Shown here piece by piece: positions 28,651-38,761 of a DNA stretch of 64,000 bases (position 1 is the first letter of the stretch; each line of letters starts with the position of its first letter). Origin of the DNA: Leptolyngbya sp. O-77. Lineage in GTDB: Bacteria; Cyanobacteriota; Cyanobacteriia; Elainellales; Elainellaceae. The DNA lies in NCBI RefSeq assembly GCF_001548395.1, contig NZ_AP017367.1, positions 4,501,001-4,565,000 of the forward strand, given 5' to 3'. The position numbers and the translations under genes are program-made. The notes under the pieces were generated by a model, which saw only the letters and a program-made list of their open reading frames with translations, was not told where the DNA came from and searched no databases.

Positions 28651-29107
28651 GCTGTGGTCTGTAGACAGCGCTTGAGAAAGCGATGACTCGCTGCTCAGCC
28701 CCCTCAGTTTCAGAGCTAATTATACAGCACGGGTCTAGGGGGACATGGCTCTGGGTGTATGTTTATTATGTTGTGACTGGTGGCATCCTGCGGTATAACT
28801 TGCGTACCTGCGGGTAATACGTTTGGGTTACGTAGAACCCTTAGCAGCCAATGACAACATTCCGGCAACATCTCCAGGGGCGATCGCGTCTTCCTGGATG
28901 GCAGGTTTTCACAGATCCTCACTCGAATCTTCACCTTCATCAAACCCTGACTGACCATAATTACCTGTTCGCTGGGTGCTGCATCCTCAACTGTCCTGTG
29001 ATAAATAACCCTTAGTGGTAGATAAAATTCTCTAACCTTATAAGCCTCTGATGCGGACTTTGTCGCCGTAGCTGTTGTTTCTTGAGACTGAGTCCGACTG
29101 CAATCCT
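28651..29107. promoter_or_regulatory. Divergent intergenic region between the two PKS arms
   Basis: These 457 bp separate the leftward FAAL-PKS start (28650) from the rightward HphA-like start (29108), so promoters for both arms should lie here. The DNA is more AT-rich than its flanks, mainly between 28720 and 28830 and again near 28990-29050. I could not pick out convincing -10/-35 pairs or an operator. No gene is visible in it. Confidence 0.6.
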
Positions 29108-30301
29108 ATGGAGACCATTCACCTGACGATCGCCGACGAAACGCTCCGCGACGGAGAGCAGCAGGTCGGAGTCTGTTTTAGCAAAGAAACAAAGCGCAGG
29201 CTGGCCCACGAAATCGCCAGCACGGGGGTTCACTCGCTCGCCCTGATGCCCGCCGTTCACCCGGTCGAGGAACAGTTGGTGAAGACGCTGGTGGCAGACG
29301 GGCTGGTGCCCCAACTGGCAGCCTCCACAATGATGAACAAAGCCTGCATTCGGCAGTCCCAGGAGACGGGGGTGCAGCACATTATCCTGTTTCATGCGGT
29401 GTCGGATCGGCTGCTGCTGCTGCGCGACCCGGAAATGCAGGTCGCAGAAGGTGTCCACACACGAGATGCTGCCCTGATGAATGGCGTAAAGGCAACGCCA
29501 GCCCAGGTGCAGATGGTGCGGTCGAATATGTGTCGCCGGGTGCGCCAGCATTTGGAATATGCGGCTCAGCTTGGGCTGCGGATTAGCTTTGCAGCGGAGG
29601 ATGCCAGCCGCGCCGATTTTGATTTTTTGGTGGAGTGCATCAACCAGTTTTCGCCCTACGTGGAGCAGTTTTTGCTGTGCGACACGGTCGGCTGTTTGAC
29701 TCCAGAAAAATCCTACATCTGGATTCAAGACCTGCTGGCATCGGCCCGCTGTGCGCCACTGATTGTGCATTTCCATAACGACATGGGGCTGGCACTGGAG
29801 AACACGATCCAGGCGGTGCGGGCGGGCGCGGCGGGGATCTCTGGCACGTTTGGCGGCATTGGCGAGCGGGCGGGCAATGTGGCCATCGAGCAGGTGCTAA
29901 ATGGGCTGCGGCTGCGGTTTGGCTGGGAGGTGGCAGGCATTGACTATGAGGCGATCGCCCGCGTCAGCCACCACCTCGACCAGATGGGGGCGCGGGCCTG
30001 TGCGCCCTATTCGCAGGCCTCGCAGCGCCACGAAGCGGGGATTCATGTGCATTCATTAATGCGCGATCGCCTATCTTACGCCATTTTTCCCCACGGCCAG
30101 CCCGAAATTTGGTTTGGCAAACACAGCGGCGTGAGCAACATTCGCTATTTATTTGAACACTGTTTACAAAAACCACTCGATCGAGAAAAGTACGAAAAGA
30201 TTTGCCAGGATATTAAGAACCTTTCAATCCAGCAAAACCGCTCATTTTCCACCGATGAAATCCTCCAGTGGCTTCAGGAACAATCCTACGATTCTGCCTA
30301 A
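29108..30301 (+). CDS. hphA: HMGL-like/LeuA-family synthase resembling HphA (2-benzylmalate synthase-like)
   Basis: The product is 397 residues from ATG 29108; a TTG at 29075 gives no family sequence. The barrel shows ADETLRDGEQQVGVCF with catalytic Arg-Asp, the metal site VHFHNDMGLALENT, GIGERAGNVAIEQVL and HEAGIHVH. It lacks the C-terminal allosteric domain of the LeuA at 10343. With the LeuB-like gene at 46157 and the fused LeuCD-like gene at 47220, it matches the HphA/HphB/HphCD set that makes homophenylalanine in Nostoc punctiforme. The reaction would join acetyl-CoA to a 2-oxo acid such as phenylpyruvate. Homocitrate- or alkylmalate-synthase activity is an alternative. It lies 209 bp upstream of the PKS-AONS gene. 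Confidence 0.72.
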   Translation: METIHLTIADETLRDGEQQVGVCFSKETKRRLAHEIASTGVHSLALMPAVHPVEEQLVKTLVADGLVPQLAASTMMNKACIRQSQETGVQHIILFHAVSDRLLLLRDPEMQVAEGVHTRDAALMNGVKATPAQVQMVRSNMCRRVRQHLEYAAQLGLRISFAAEDASRADFDFLVECINQFSPYVEQFLLCDTVGCLTPEKSYIWIQDLLASARCAPLIVHFHNDMGLALENTIQAVRAGAAGISGTFGGIGERAGNVAIEQVLNGLRLRFGWEVAGIDYEAIARVSHHLDQMGARACAPYSQASQRHEAGIHVHSLMRDRLSYAIFPHGQPEIWFGKHSGVSNIRYLFEHCLQKPLDREKYEKICQDIKNLSIQQNRSFSTDEILQWLQEQSYDSA

Positions 30302-30419
30302 GCCAAACCAGGGCTGATTTTGATTTGAGATTGCTGATTTTGGACTCCTGATTTGCTGTTTTAGTGAGATTTTCAGCTACTTTCTATACAGCGTCGAATC
30401 AAGGAAGCGAACATTAGAT

Positions 30420-30472
30420 CCTCAAGCTCAAAATCCACAATCCAAAATCCAAAATCTAAAACCCAAAATTCT
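30420..30472 (+). repeat. Short tandem AATCCAAA-type repeats
   Basis: Between the HphA-like gene and the PKS-AONS gene, variants of the seven-base unit CCAAAAT recur (AAAATCCACAATCCAAAATC and on). This resembles the short tandemly repeated heptamers of filamentous cyanobacteria. A similar run lies near 8027-8055. Confidence 0.6.
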
Positions 30473-30510
30473 CCCTTCTCTATCTCTCCTGTCCACTGAC
30501 CGACTCGCGT

Positions 30511-33500
30511 ATGCCCCCAGAACCCATCGCAATTATCGGAATCGGCTGTCGCTATCCCGGCGCTGATTCTCCCGACGCTTTTTGGCAACTCCTTAAAAAC
30601 GGTGTCGATGCAGTGTCAGAGGTGCCGCCCTCCCGGTGGGACAGAACCCAGTTTGAGTCGGTCGCCAATACAGAATCAGCCAGGGCCAGCCTGCGGTGGG
30701 GCGGCTTCTTGAAAAGTGTCGATCAGTTTGATCCGCTGTTTTTTGGCATCGCGCCCCGCGAAGTGAACACAATGGACCCCCAGCAGCGCCTCTTGCTAGA
30801 GGTGGCATGGGAGGCGATGGAGGATGCGGGCATCGTGCCGGAGCGCCTGCGGGGGACGGATACAGGCGTATTTGTGGGCATTGGCACCCACGATTATTCC
30901 GTCATGCTGTGGCAAGAGCCGATCAACGACCCATACCTCACCACGGGCACGGGCAACTGCATCGCCGCCAACCGAATTTCCTACATCTTTGACCTGAAGG
31001 GGCCAAGCCTGTCGGTCGATACGGCCTGTTCCTCCTCGCTGATTTCAGTTCACCTGGCGTGCCAGAGCCTGTGGACAGGCGAATCGACGATGGCGCTGGC
31101 AGGCGGTGTGAATTTGCTGCTGCTGCCGACGGTGACGCTGGGCTTTGCGCGGGGCGGATTTATGTCCACTAGCGGACGCTGCCGCAGCTTTGATGCGAAT
31201 GCCGATGGCTACGTCCGCAGCGAAGGGGCTGGCATGGTGCTGCTGAAACCGCTGACTCAGGCACAGGCAGATGGCGACCCAATCTATGCCGTGATTCGGG
31301 GCACGGCGGCCAATCAGGATGGGTTTAGCAACGGCATCGCTGCGCCGAATGTGGACGCGCAGGAGCGGGTGCTGCGGGCGGCCTATCGGCGGGCGGGCAT
31401 TTCCCCAGGGCAGGTGCAATATATCGAAGCGCACGGCACAGGAACGAAACTGGGCGACCCGATCGAAATCACGGCGCTGGGCCGCGTGCTGACAGAGGAT
31501 CGTCCGACGGGCAGCTTATGCGCGGTGGGTTCGGTGAAGTCCAACATCGGTCATACAGAAACGGCGGCGGGTGTGGCAGGGGTTATTAAAGCCGCCCTCA
31601 GCCTGAAGCATGGGCAGATTCCGCCTAGCCTTCATTTCCAAACGCCCAATCCGCAAATTGGATTTGACTCGCTGCCGCTGCGAGTGCAGACTGAGCTAAC
31701 GCCGTGGACATCCAGTCCCGCGATCGCCGGTGTGAATTCCTTTGGGTTCGGCGGCACGAACGCACATATCGTCATGCAGGAAGCACCTGTGCCTGCTGAA
31801 CAGAATGTATCTAAGAATGTTCCCAAGAAGCTCAACAAGAAAGTAAAAAAGAAGCAGATCAAGCCGCTGTTGGAACGTGAGTTGGAAGGCGATCGCCCTC
31901 TCCATCTGCTGACGCTCTCTGCCAAAAACGAAACAGCCCTGCGACAGTTAGCAGAACGCTATAGCGAATACCTAACGAATCATCCAGCAACAGATCTGGC
32001 TAATTTGTGCTTCACGGCAAACATTGGGCGATCGCACTTTTCCCATCGGCTGGCGCTGGTGGCAGAGTCTCCTGTCCAGATACAGCAGCAGCTTCAAGCC
32101 TTTGCCCAGCGCCAGGAAACGGACAATCTCACCTACGGCACGACTGCTCAAGCGGCTCCATCGGTGGCGTTCTTGTTCACGGGGCAGGGGTCGCAGGCGG
32201 TGGATATGGGGCGATCGCTCTACCAAACACAGCCGCTCTTTCGCGAAACGGTAGACAAAGCCGCGAAACTGCTGGAGCCGAAGCTTAAGCGTCCCCTCCT
32301 GTCGGTGCTGTATCCCACGTCAGACCAGGCTTCCAGGGCAGCCGACTGGATCGACCAGACCGCCTACACCCAGCCGGCCCTGTTTGTGCTGGAATATGCT
32401 CTGGCAACGCTGTGGCAGTCCTGGGGCGTGCAGCCTGCCGTGGTTATGGGCCACAGCATTGGCGAGTATGTGGCGGCCTGCATTGCCGGAGTATTTAGCC
32501 TGGAGGATGCCCTGCGGCTGGTGGCAGCGCGGGGGCGGCTGATGCAGGCACTCCCAGAGGGCGGCGGCATGGTATCGGTAATGGCGGATGCAGAAACGGT
32601 GGCGGCGCGGCTGGAGAACCCCGAAACCGTGGCGATCGCCGCCATGAATGGGCCGCAATCTACCGTGATCTCCGGCGAGAACACAGCGTTGAAAAAGCTG
32701 GCCGCTCAGCTTGCCGCCGAGGGCATCAAAACCACACCGCTGAACGTCTCTCATGCATTTCATTCGCCGCTGATGTCGCCGATGCTGGCGGAGTTTGCCC
32801 AGGTTGCGAAGACGGTCACCTATCACACGCCGCAAATCCCGCTGATTTCTAACGTGACGGGCGATTGGATTACCGAGGACATTGCCACGCCCGACTACTG
32901 GGTTCAGCATATTCGCCAGCCGGTGCGGTTTCAGCAGGGCATGGAAACCTTGCAGCGGCGAGGCTGTGGCGCGTTTCTGGAAATTGGGGCAAAGCCAATT
33001 CTGCTGGGCATGGGGCGGCTGTGCGTGCAGGCCAGCCATCCAGATCTGGCAGAAACCATGCTCTGGCTGCCGAGCCTGCGCCCAGGACAAGAGGACTGGC
33101 AAACGCTACTCAGCAGCCTGGCCGCGCTCTACGTTCACGGTGTGGATCTCGACTGGGTGGCGATCGCCCCGCCGTTTGCTCGACGGCTTCCCAGCTTGCC
33201 GACTTACCCGTTCCAGCGGCAGCGCTACTGGTGGCAGCCCGATAGCTGCCCGCCTGGGTTGGTTAGCGCAAGTTCACCCAGTCGCCTGCGTTCCCCAGGG
33301 CTGCATCCCCTGCTGGGCAAACGGCTGCGGCTGGGCGGCACCAGCGAAATCTGGTTTGAAGCACAGATCAGCGCCACCTCGCCTGCCTATCTGGCCGATC
33401 ACCAGATCGCCACGCAGGCCGTCTTTCCGGCGGCGGCCTATGTCGAAATGGCGATCGCGTCAGCGTTGCGGAGCAATATCGCCGCTGGTCGGGCTGTGGG

Positions 33501-36500
33501 CCTCTCTCCGGTAGAACTCACCCAGTTTCGCATTGAGCAAGCGCTCCGGCTGTCGGCATCTCCCACAACGCTGCAACTGGCGCTGTCGCCGGAGGCGGGC
33601 GGCTATCGGTTCCAACTCCTAAGCCTGGACGCTGAGTCGGAGACGTGGACGCGCCACGCCACAGGCTTTTTGGCAGCAGGTCGGCCGCTGAGTTCTGGCA
33701 CTGTGCTGGCAGAGATCCAGGCGCAATTTCGTCAGCAGGCGATCGCCCCGTTGGACTACTATGCCCAGTTGCGCCAGCAACACCTGAACTATGGCCCTGC
33801 GTTTCAGGTGATTCAGCAACTCTGGCAGGGCGACGGTGCTGCCTTGGCTCGCCTGCATCTGCCAGATATGCTGAGGACTGAGGCGGCGGCGTACCATCTG
33901 CATCCCACGCTGCTAGACGGCTGTTTTCAAACAGTGGCGGCTGCCTGCGGATTTGGCAACGCCGACGGAACTTACTTACCCACAGGCATTGAGGCGCTGC
34001 GGCTGGGGATGCCGGCCCAGTCCACGGTCTGGAGTTGGGTGCGGCGCGTTCGCACTGTCACTCCGGCGGGAAACGTCGGGCGGCCGCTGCTGATAGCCGA
34101 TTTGCAGATTCTCAACCCGACTGGTGAACTCGTGGCGGAGATCACAGGACTTTCTCTGCATCCCGTCAGCGAAACGTCACTATTGCGAATGGTCGGCAGC
34201 ACGGAATCTTTTCAAATTGCAGAACGTAATCAGACCTGTTTGCCGGAACTCCAGACGGAATGGATTTACGCCCTTGACTGGCAGCCGGATGAGAACAGCG
34301 ACCAGACAGAATCCGTTGCGACTCAACCCCGTCAGTGGATGATTCTGAGCGATCGCCAAAAGATTGGCCAACGGCTGGCAGAACGGCTGACCCAGCAGGG
34401 CGATTCGCGTAGCAATCCCTTCGGGAATCGCGCATCACTGCTGTTTGCGGATTGGGGGTCGGATGGGGCTTTGGCAAACAGCGTGAATCCGCTGGATGCC
34501 GAAGAGATGCAGCAACGCATTGCAGAACAGGGGGCGATCGCCCCGGTGACCGATGTGGTGCACCTGTGGGGACTGGATACGGAACCGTTCAGCACGGGCC
34601 AAACGCTAACCCAAACCTGCACCCAGCTTTGCGGCGGCGTGCTGCATCTGGTGCAGGCGCTCAATGCCGTTCAAAAATCCCCCACACCCCGGTTGTGGAT
34701 CGTCACGGCGGGAACCCAGGCAATTGCCCCATCTGACCCGCCTACCCACGTCCCCGCGGCGGCGCTGTGGGGATTGGCGCGATCGCTCCGTCAGGAACAG
34801 CCCGACCTGCGCTGCACCTGCATCGACCTGGACGCAGCAGACCCAGACCCCGCTGCGACTCTGCTGGCAGCGTTGCAGCAGACCGATGCGGAAGACCAGA
34901 TCGCCTATCGCCAGGGGACGCGATACGTGGTGCGGCTGAAACCCGAACCCACAAAACCCGCGCTGGTGGTTCCCAATGCGCCCTCATTTCGTCTGGGGCT
35001 GACGCAATATGGCGTGCTGGATAATCTAGCGCTGATGCCCTGCCAGCGGCGATCGCCCGGCCCGGGTGAGGTAGAGATTTTGGTGCGGGCGGCAGGCGTA
35101 AACTTCCGCGACGTGCTGAATGCGCTAGGAATGCTCCAGCCCTATCTGGAACACATGGGCTTTGCCACGGCGGACGCAGTGCCCTTTGGCGGCGAGTGTG
35201 CGGGCGTGGTGGTGGCGGTAGGCGACGGGGTAACGGCGGTTCGCGTGGGCGATGCGGTGATGGCGGCGCAGGCGATCGGCAGCCTGGGGCAGCACGTCAC
35301 GGTGAACGCAAAATGGGTCGCGCCCAAGCCTCAATCCCTTACGTTTGCAGAGGCGGCGACAATTCCGACAACGTTTCTCACGGCAGTTCATGGGCTGCGT
35401 CAGTTGGCAACGCTGCAAAAGGGCGATCGCATCCTGATTCATGCGGCGGCAGGCGGGGTGGGTCTGGCCGCAGTCCAGCTTGCCCTGCGCCTCGGTGCGG
35501 AGGTCTACGCCACGGCCAGCGCCCCCAAGCAGGATTTTCTGAAATCTCTCGGCGTGCAGCACGTATTTGATTCGCGCACGCTGGATTTTGCCGACCAGAT
35601 CGCTGAACTGACGAATGGGCGCGGCGTAGACGTAGTGCTGAATAGCCTCAACGGCGACTACATTCCCCGCAGTCTGGCGCTGCTGTCGCCCCACGGTCGG
35701 TTTGTGGAAATCGGTAAACTTGGCATCTGGACAGCGGAGCAGGTTCACGCTGTGCGCCCGGATGTGGCGTATTTCGCGTTTGATCTGCTGGACGTGTCAA
35801 AAGAGCAGCCAGACTACATTTCGGAGTTGTTGAACGAATTGACCGGGCAGTTCCAGCGGGGCGAACTGAAACCCTTGCGGCATACCGTGTTTGAGATTGC
35901 CGAAGCCCCAGCGGCTTTCCGCTACATGGCTCAGGCAAAGCACATCGGCAAGGTGGTGATGGCGCTGCCGCCCGTGCTGCCGCAGCAGCCAGTGGTGCGC
36001 CCCGATGGCACCTATCTGATTACGGGCGGGCTGGGGGCGCTGGGCCAACTCACGGCGCAATGGCTGGTGGAGCAGGGCGCAAAGAGCCTGCTGCTGGTGG
36101 GGCGCAAGCCTCCGTCGGCGATCGCCCAGGCCTGGATTAGCGACCTAGAAGCGCAGGGAGTTACTGTGACTCCAGCGCAAGCAGATATAGCAGAACCGGG
36201 GGCGATCGCCCCTCTGCTAGAACACTGTCCCCTGCCATTGCGGGGCGTGGTTCACGCGGCCGGCGTGCTGGACGACGGCGTGCTGCAAAACCAGACATGG
36301 GAGCGGTTTCAGGCGGTGCTGGCTCCAAAGGTTCAGGGAGCCTGGAACCTGCACGAACTGACGCGATCGCACGATTTAGATTTCTTCGTCTGCTTTTCGT
36401 CGGCTGCTTCGCTGCTGGGTTCGGCGGGTCAGACCAACTACGCCGCTGCCAATGCAGTGCTGGATAGTCTGATGCACCACCGCCGTCGGTTGGGACTGCC

Positions 36501-38622
36501 GGGCCTCAGCGTCAACTGGGGAGCCTGGGCCGTGGGCATGTCTACGCAACTGATGGAACGGGAGCGGCAGCGGCTCGAAGCTCAGGGCATGACCCTGATT
36601 TCGCCCGCACAAGGGATGCCGCTGTTGTCTGAGCTATTGCGGCAAAACCTGGTGCAGGTGGGCGTTTTGCCAATCGAGTGGGCCAGGTTTCGCGCAGTCC
36701 ACGCAGGACAGGAGCTATCGCCCTTTTTTGAGCGCGTGCTGCCCGCTGCACCCGTTGCGGTTCCTGCTGCCTCGCCACTGTTGCAGAGTTTGCAGCAGGG
36801 GGGCGATTCCGGGACGGATTGCGTCGCGAATCGCCTGGAGCGGTTGCAGCAGTTTATCCAACAGCAGTTGGCCAAAGTCCTGGGCTTTAGCGCCCCGGAA
36901 CTGATTGACGTTCACGATCAGTTTTCGGACTTAGGGATGGATTCTCTGATGGCAGTGGAATTCACCAACCGACTCCAGGCAGGGCTGGGCTTTTCCATTT
37001 CGCAAGCGCTGCTGCTCGACCATTCCAGCGTGGCTGCCCTGGCGGAACATCTGGCCACAACGTTGTTTCAGGATGGCCCCTCTGCGGGGAAAGGGATGGT
37101 CACAGCCCAGCAGGCGATCGCCCAAACTGGGCAGTCTATCGCAATGGACGTTGCCACAGACCTTGCCGCAATGGAAGCGACCGCCAGAGAAGGGGAAGAC
37201 GGGCGATCGCCCCTGTCCTTGCAGCGTCCTGATCAGCCTGATTCGTCACCCTCTAGGACGAATCAGGAGAATGCCAGCCTGAACGGAATAGCGAATGCAA
37301 GTATTCCCGCCGATCGAGTCAGGAACAGCAGCCCCGATACCCCGCAGCAGGATGCGTTAGGTTCAAATCTAGGTTCAAATCTAATCGCTCATTCTGAATC
37401 AGAAAATCTTGAGGTTCCAGAATCCTATTATCACTTCCATCTCACGCCTGAGTATCAGAACCTGCGACAGGAACTGAATCGAGTGGAAGAACTCGGAAAC
37501 CCCTTTTTCATGCAGCATACTGGGATTTCCCGCGACACCACTGAGATTCACGAAAAAACATTCATTAGCTACGCCAGCTATAACTACCTGGGCATGTCGG
37601 GTGATCCGATCGTGACCCAGGCGGCGATTGCTGCGGTGCAGGCATATGGCACGTCGGTTTCCGCCAGTCGCGTCCTGTCAGGCGAACGCCCTTTCCACCG
37701 AGAGCTAGAACAGGAAATTGCTCAGTTTTTGGACGCTGAGGACTGCCTGCTGTTCGTTGGGGGGCACGCCACAAACGTAACGACCATCGGGCATCTGTTC
37801 GGTCGCCAGGACTTGATCCTCTACGATGCCCTCAGCCACAACAGCATCCGCGAGGGCTGCAAATTGGCAGGGGCGACGCTGATGGAATTTCCGCACAATG
37901 ATTGGCGATCGCTCGAACGCCTGTTGTCCCAGCATCGCCTGCGCTATGAAAAAGTGCTGATTGCCATTGAAGGCATCTACAGCGCGGATGGCGACATCGC
38001 TCCTTTGCCAGAAATCGTGGCCCTGAAAAAACGTTTCAAAACCTTCTTGCTGGTGGACGAGGCGCACTCCATTGGCGTGTTAGGGCAGAGCGGTCGCGGC
38101 ATTGGTGAACATTTTGGCATTGCGGCCCGCGACGTGGATCTGTGGATGGGAACGCTGAGCAAGTCGTTTGCAAGCTGCGGCGGCTACATTGCGGGCAGCA
38201 AGGCGCTGGTGGAGTATCTGAAATATACGGCTCCTGGTTTTGTCTACAGCGTGGGCATGACTCCTGCGAACACGGCAGCGGCCCTCGCCTCGCTGCGATT
38301 GCTGCAACGGGAGCCAGAGCGAGTTCAGCGGCTCAGAGCGCGATCGCAGCTATTCCTCCACCTCGCACAAGAACACGCGCTGAATACGGGCAGCAGTGCA
38401 GACACGCCGATTATTCCGGTTATCATTGGCGACTCCCAAGCAGCAGTTCGGCTTTGTCACCGTCTAATGCAGCACGGAATTCATGTGCAGCCGATGGTCT
38501 ATCCCTCGGTGCCCTACGATAGCGCTCGTTTGCGGTTCTTTTTGTCTTGTTTACATACGGAGGAGCAAATTCACCTTACTGTATCGGCGATCGCCAAGGA
38601 GATTTCACGATTGAATTCTTAG
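30511..38622 (+). CDS. Type I PKS KS-AT-DH-ER-KR-ACP with C-terminal alpha-oxoamine synthase
   Basis: The 2703-residue reading frame is intact. The KS covers residues 5-425 (VDTACSSSLIS, EAHGTGTKLGDP, NIGHTETAAG). The AT covers 550-860 (GHSIGEY near 647, HAFHS near 748, malonyl type). The DH covers 930-1220; its active motif DHQIATQAVFPA has Thr for the usual Gly. ER is 1490-1815 (HAAAGGVGLAAVQL), KR 1830-2020 (ITGGLGALGQ, VLDDGV) and ACP 2110-2185 (LGMDSLMAVEF). Residues 2305-2703 are a PLP-dependent AONS related to BioF, KBL and serine palmitoyltransferase, with DEAHSIGVLG and PLP lysine in TLSKSFASCGGY near 2551. It should extend an acyl chain by a reduced C2 unit and release it with an amino acid as a 2-amino-3-ketone. 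The amino acid is unknown. Confidence 0.93.
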   Translation: MPPEPIAIIGIGCRYPGADSPDAFWQLLKNGVDAVSEVPPSRWDRTQFESVANTESARASLRWGGFLKSVDQFDPLFFGIAPREVNTMDPQQRLLLEVAWEAMEDAGIVPERLRGTDTGVFVGIGTHDYSVMLWQEPINDPYLTTGTGNCIAANRISYIFDLKGPSLSVDTACSSSLISVHLACQSLWTGESTMALAGGVNLLLLPTVTLGFARGGFMSTSGRCRSFDANADGYVRSEGAGMVLLKPLTQAQADGDPIYAVIRGTAANQDGFSNGIAAPNVDAQERVLRAAYRRAGISPGQVQYIEAHGTGTKLGDPIEITALGRVLTEDRPTGSLCAVGSVKSNIGHTETAAGVAGVIKAALSLKHGQIPPSLHFQTPNPQIGFDSLPLRVQTELTPWTSSPAIAGVNSFGFGGTNAHIVMQEAPVPAEQNVSKNVPKKLNKKVKKKQIKPLLERELEGDRPLHLLTLSAKNETALRQLAERYSEYLTNHPATDLANLCFTANIGRSHFSHRLALVAESPVQIQQQLQAFAQRQETDNLTYGTTAQAAPSVAFLFTGQGSQAVDMGRSLYQTQPLFRETVDKAAKLLEPKLKRPLLSVLYPTSDQASRAADWIDQTAYTQPALFVLEYALATLWQSWGVQPAVVMGHSIGEYVAACIAGVFSLEDALRLVAARGRLMQALPEGGGMVSVMADAETVAARLENPETVAIAAMNGPQSTVISGENTALKKLAAQLAAEGIKTTPLNVSHAFHSPLMSPMLAEFAQVAKTVTYHTPQIPLISNVTGDWITEDIATPDYWVQHIRQPVRFQQGMETLQRRGCGAFLEIGAKPILLGMGRLCVQASHPDLAETMLWLPSLRPGQEDWQTLLSSLAALYVHGVDLDWVAIAPPFARRLPSLPTYPFQRQRYWWQPDSCPPGLVSASSPSRLRSPGLHPLLGKRLRLGGTSEIWFEAQISATSPAYLADHQIATQAVFPAAAYVEMAIASALRSNIAAGRAVGLSPVELTQFRIEQALRLSASPTTLQLALSPEAGGYRFQLLSLDAESETWTRHATGFLAAGRPLSSGTVLAEIQAQFRQQAIAPLDYYAQLRQQHLNYGPAFQVIQQLWQGDGAALARLHLPDMLRTEAAAYHLHPTLLDGCFQTVAAACGFGNADGTYLPTGIEALRLGMPAQSTVWSWVRRVRTVTPAGNVGRPLLIADLQILNPTGELVAEITGLSLHPVSETSLLRMVGSTESFQIAERNQTCLPELQTEWIYALDWQPDENSDQTESVATQPRQWMILSDRQKIGQRLAERLTQQGDSRSNPFGNRASLLFADWGSDGALANSVNPLDAEEMQQRIAEQGAIAPVTDVVHLWGLDTEPFSTGQTLTQTCTQLCGGVLHLVQALNAVQKSPTPRLWIVTAGTQAIAPSDPPTHVPAAALWGLARSLRQEQPDLRCTCIDLDAADPDPAATLLAALQQTDAEDQIAYRQGTRYVVRLKPEPTKPALVVPNAPSFRLGLTQYGVLDNLALMPCQRRSPGPGEVEILVRAAGVNFRDVLNALGMLQPYLEHMGFATADAVPFGGECAGVVVAVGDGVTAVRVGDAVMAAQAIGSLGQHVTVNAKWVAPKPQSLTFAEAATIPTTFLTAVHGLRQLATLQKGDRILIHAAAGGVGLAAVQLALRLGAEVYATASAPKQDFLKSLGVQHVFDSRTLDFADQIAELTNGRGVDVVLNSLNGDYIPRSLALLSPHGRFVEIGKLGIWTAEQVHAVRPDVAYFAFDLLDVSKEQPDYISELLNELTGQFQRGELKPLRHTVFEIAEAPAAFRYMAQAKHIGKVVMALPPVLPQQPVVRPDGTYLITGGLGALGQLTAQWLVEQGAKSLLLVGRKPPSAIAQAWISDLEAQGVTVTPAQADIAEPGAIAPLLEHCPLPLRGVVHAAGVLDDGVLQNQTWERFQAVLAPKVQGAWNLHELTRSHDLDFFVCFSSAASLLGSAGQTNYAAANAVLDSLMHHRRRLGLPGLSVNWGAWAVGMSTQLMERERQRLEAQGMTLISPAQGMPLLSELLRQNLVQVGVLPIEWARFRAVHAGQELSPFFERVLPAAPVAVPAASPLLQSLQQGGDSGTDCVANRLERLQQFIQQQLAKVLGFSAPELIDVHDQFSDLGMDSLMAVEFTNRLQAGLGFSISQALLLDHSSVAALAEHLATTLFQDGPSAGKGMVTAQQAIAQTGQSIAMDVATDLAAMEATAREGEDGRSPLSLQRPDQPDSSPSRTNQENASLNGIANASIPADRVRNSSPDTPQQDALGSNLGSNLIAHSESENLEVPESYYHFHLTPEYQNLRQELNRVEELGNPFFMQHTGISRDTTEIHEKTFISYASYNYLGMSGDPIVTQAAIAAVQAYGTSVSASRVLSGERPFHRELEQEIAQFLDAEDCLLFVGGHATNVTTIGHLFGRQDLILYDALSHNSIREGCKLAGATLMEFPHNDWRSLERLLSQHRLRYEKVLIAIEGIYSADGDIAPLPEIVALKKRFKTFLLVDEAHSIGVLGQSGRGIGEHFGIAARDVDLWMGTLSKSFASCGGYIAGSKALVEYLKYTAPGFVYSVGMTPANTAAALASLRLLQREPERVQRLRARSQLFLHLAQEHALNTGSSADTPIIPVIIGDSQAAVRLCHRLMQHGIHVQPMVYPSVPYDSARLRFFLSCLHTEEQIHLTVSAIAKEISRLNS
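34399..34432 (+). repeat. Coding-sequence palindromic repeat, copy D
   Basis: GGCGATTCGCGTAGCAATCC pairs with CTTCGGGAATCGC over 34 bp. It lies in frame in the structural region between DH and ER of the PKS-AONS and encodes GDSRSNPFGNR. Confidence 0.72.
36802..36835 (-). repeat. Coding-sequence palindromic repeat, copy E
   Basis: GGCGATTCCGGGACGGATTG pairs with CGTCGCGAATCGCC over 34 bp, in the opposite orientation to copy D. It lies in frame in the linker before the ACP of the PKS-AONS and encodes GDSGTDCVANRL. Confidence 0.7.
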
Positions 38623-38761
38623 TTAGTTAAATTTCTAGCCCTGCCTAATGTCTAGGCTATGACCCGCACTGTTCATGCTTTTGTTCCAAAAAACCTGAAT
38701 TCAGAGCTTACAGCAACTCTCAAAAGCTGAGCGTGAGCAGATCCAAAACCTCATCAAAAAA

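Noticed and set aside
18120..38622. Heterocyst glycolipid (hgl) or polyunsaturated fatty acid synthase cluster
   Set aside because: There are no tandem ACP repeats, HglB-type thioester reductase or HglC/D pairs. The locus has a FAAL loader and AONS release instead.
37420..38622. Biotin synthesis gene bioF fused to a PKS, or saxitoxin sxtA
   Set aside because: No other biotin or saxitoxin genes are near, and the domain follows a carrier domain of a full reducing PKS, unlike SxtA.
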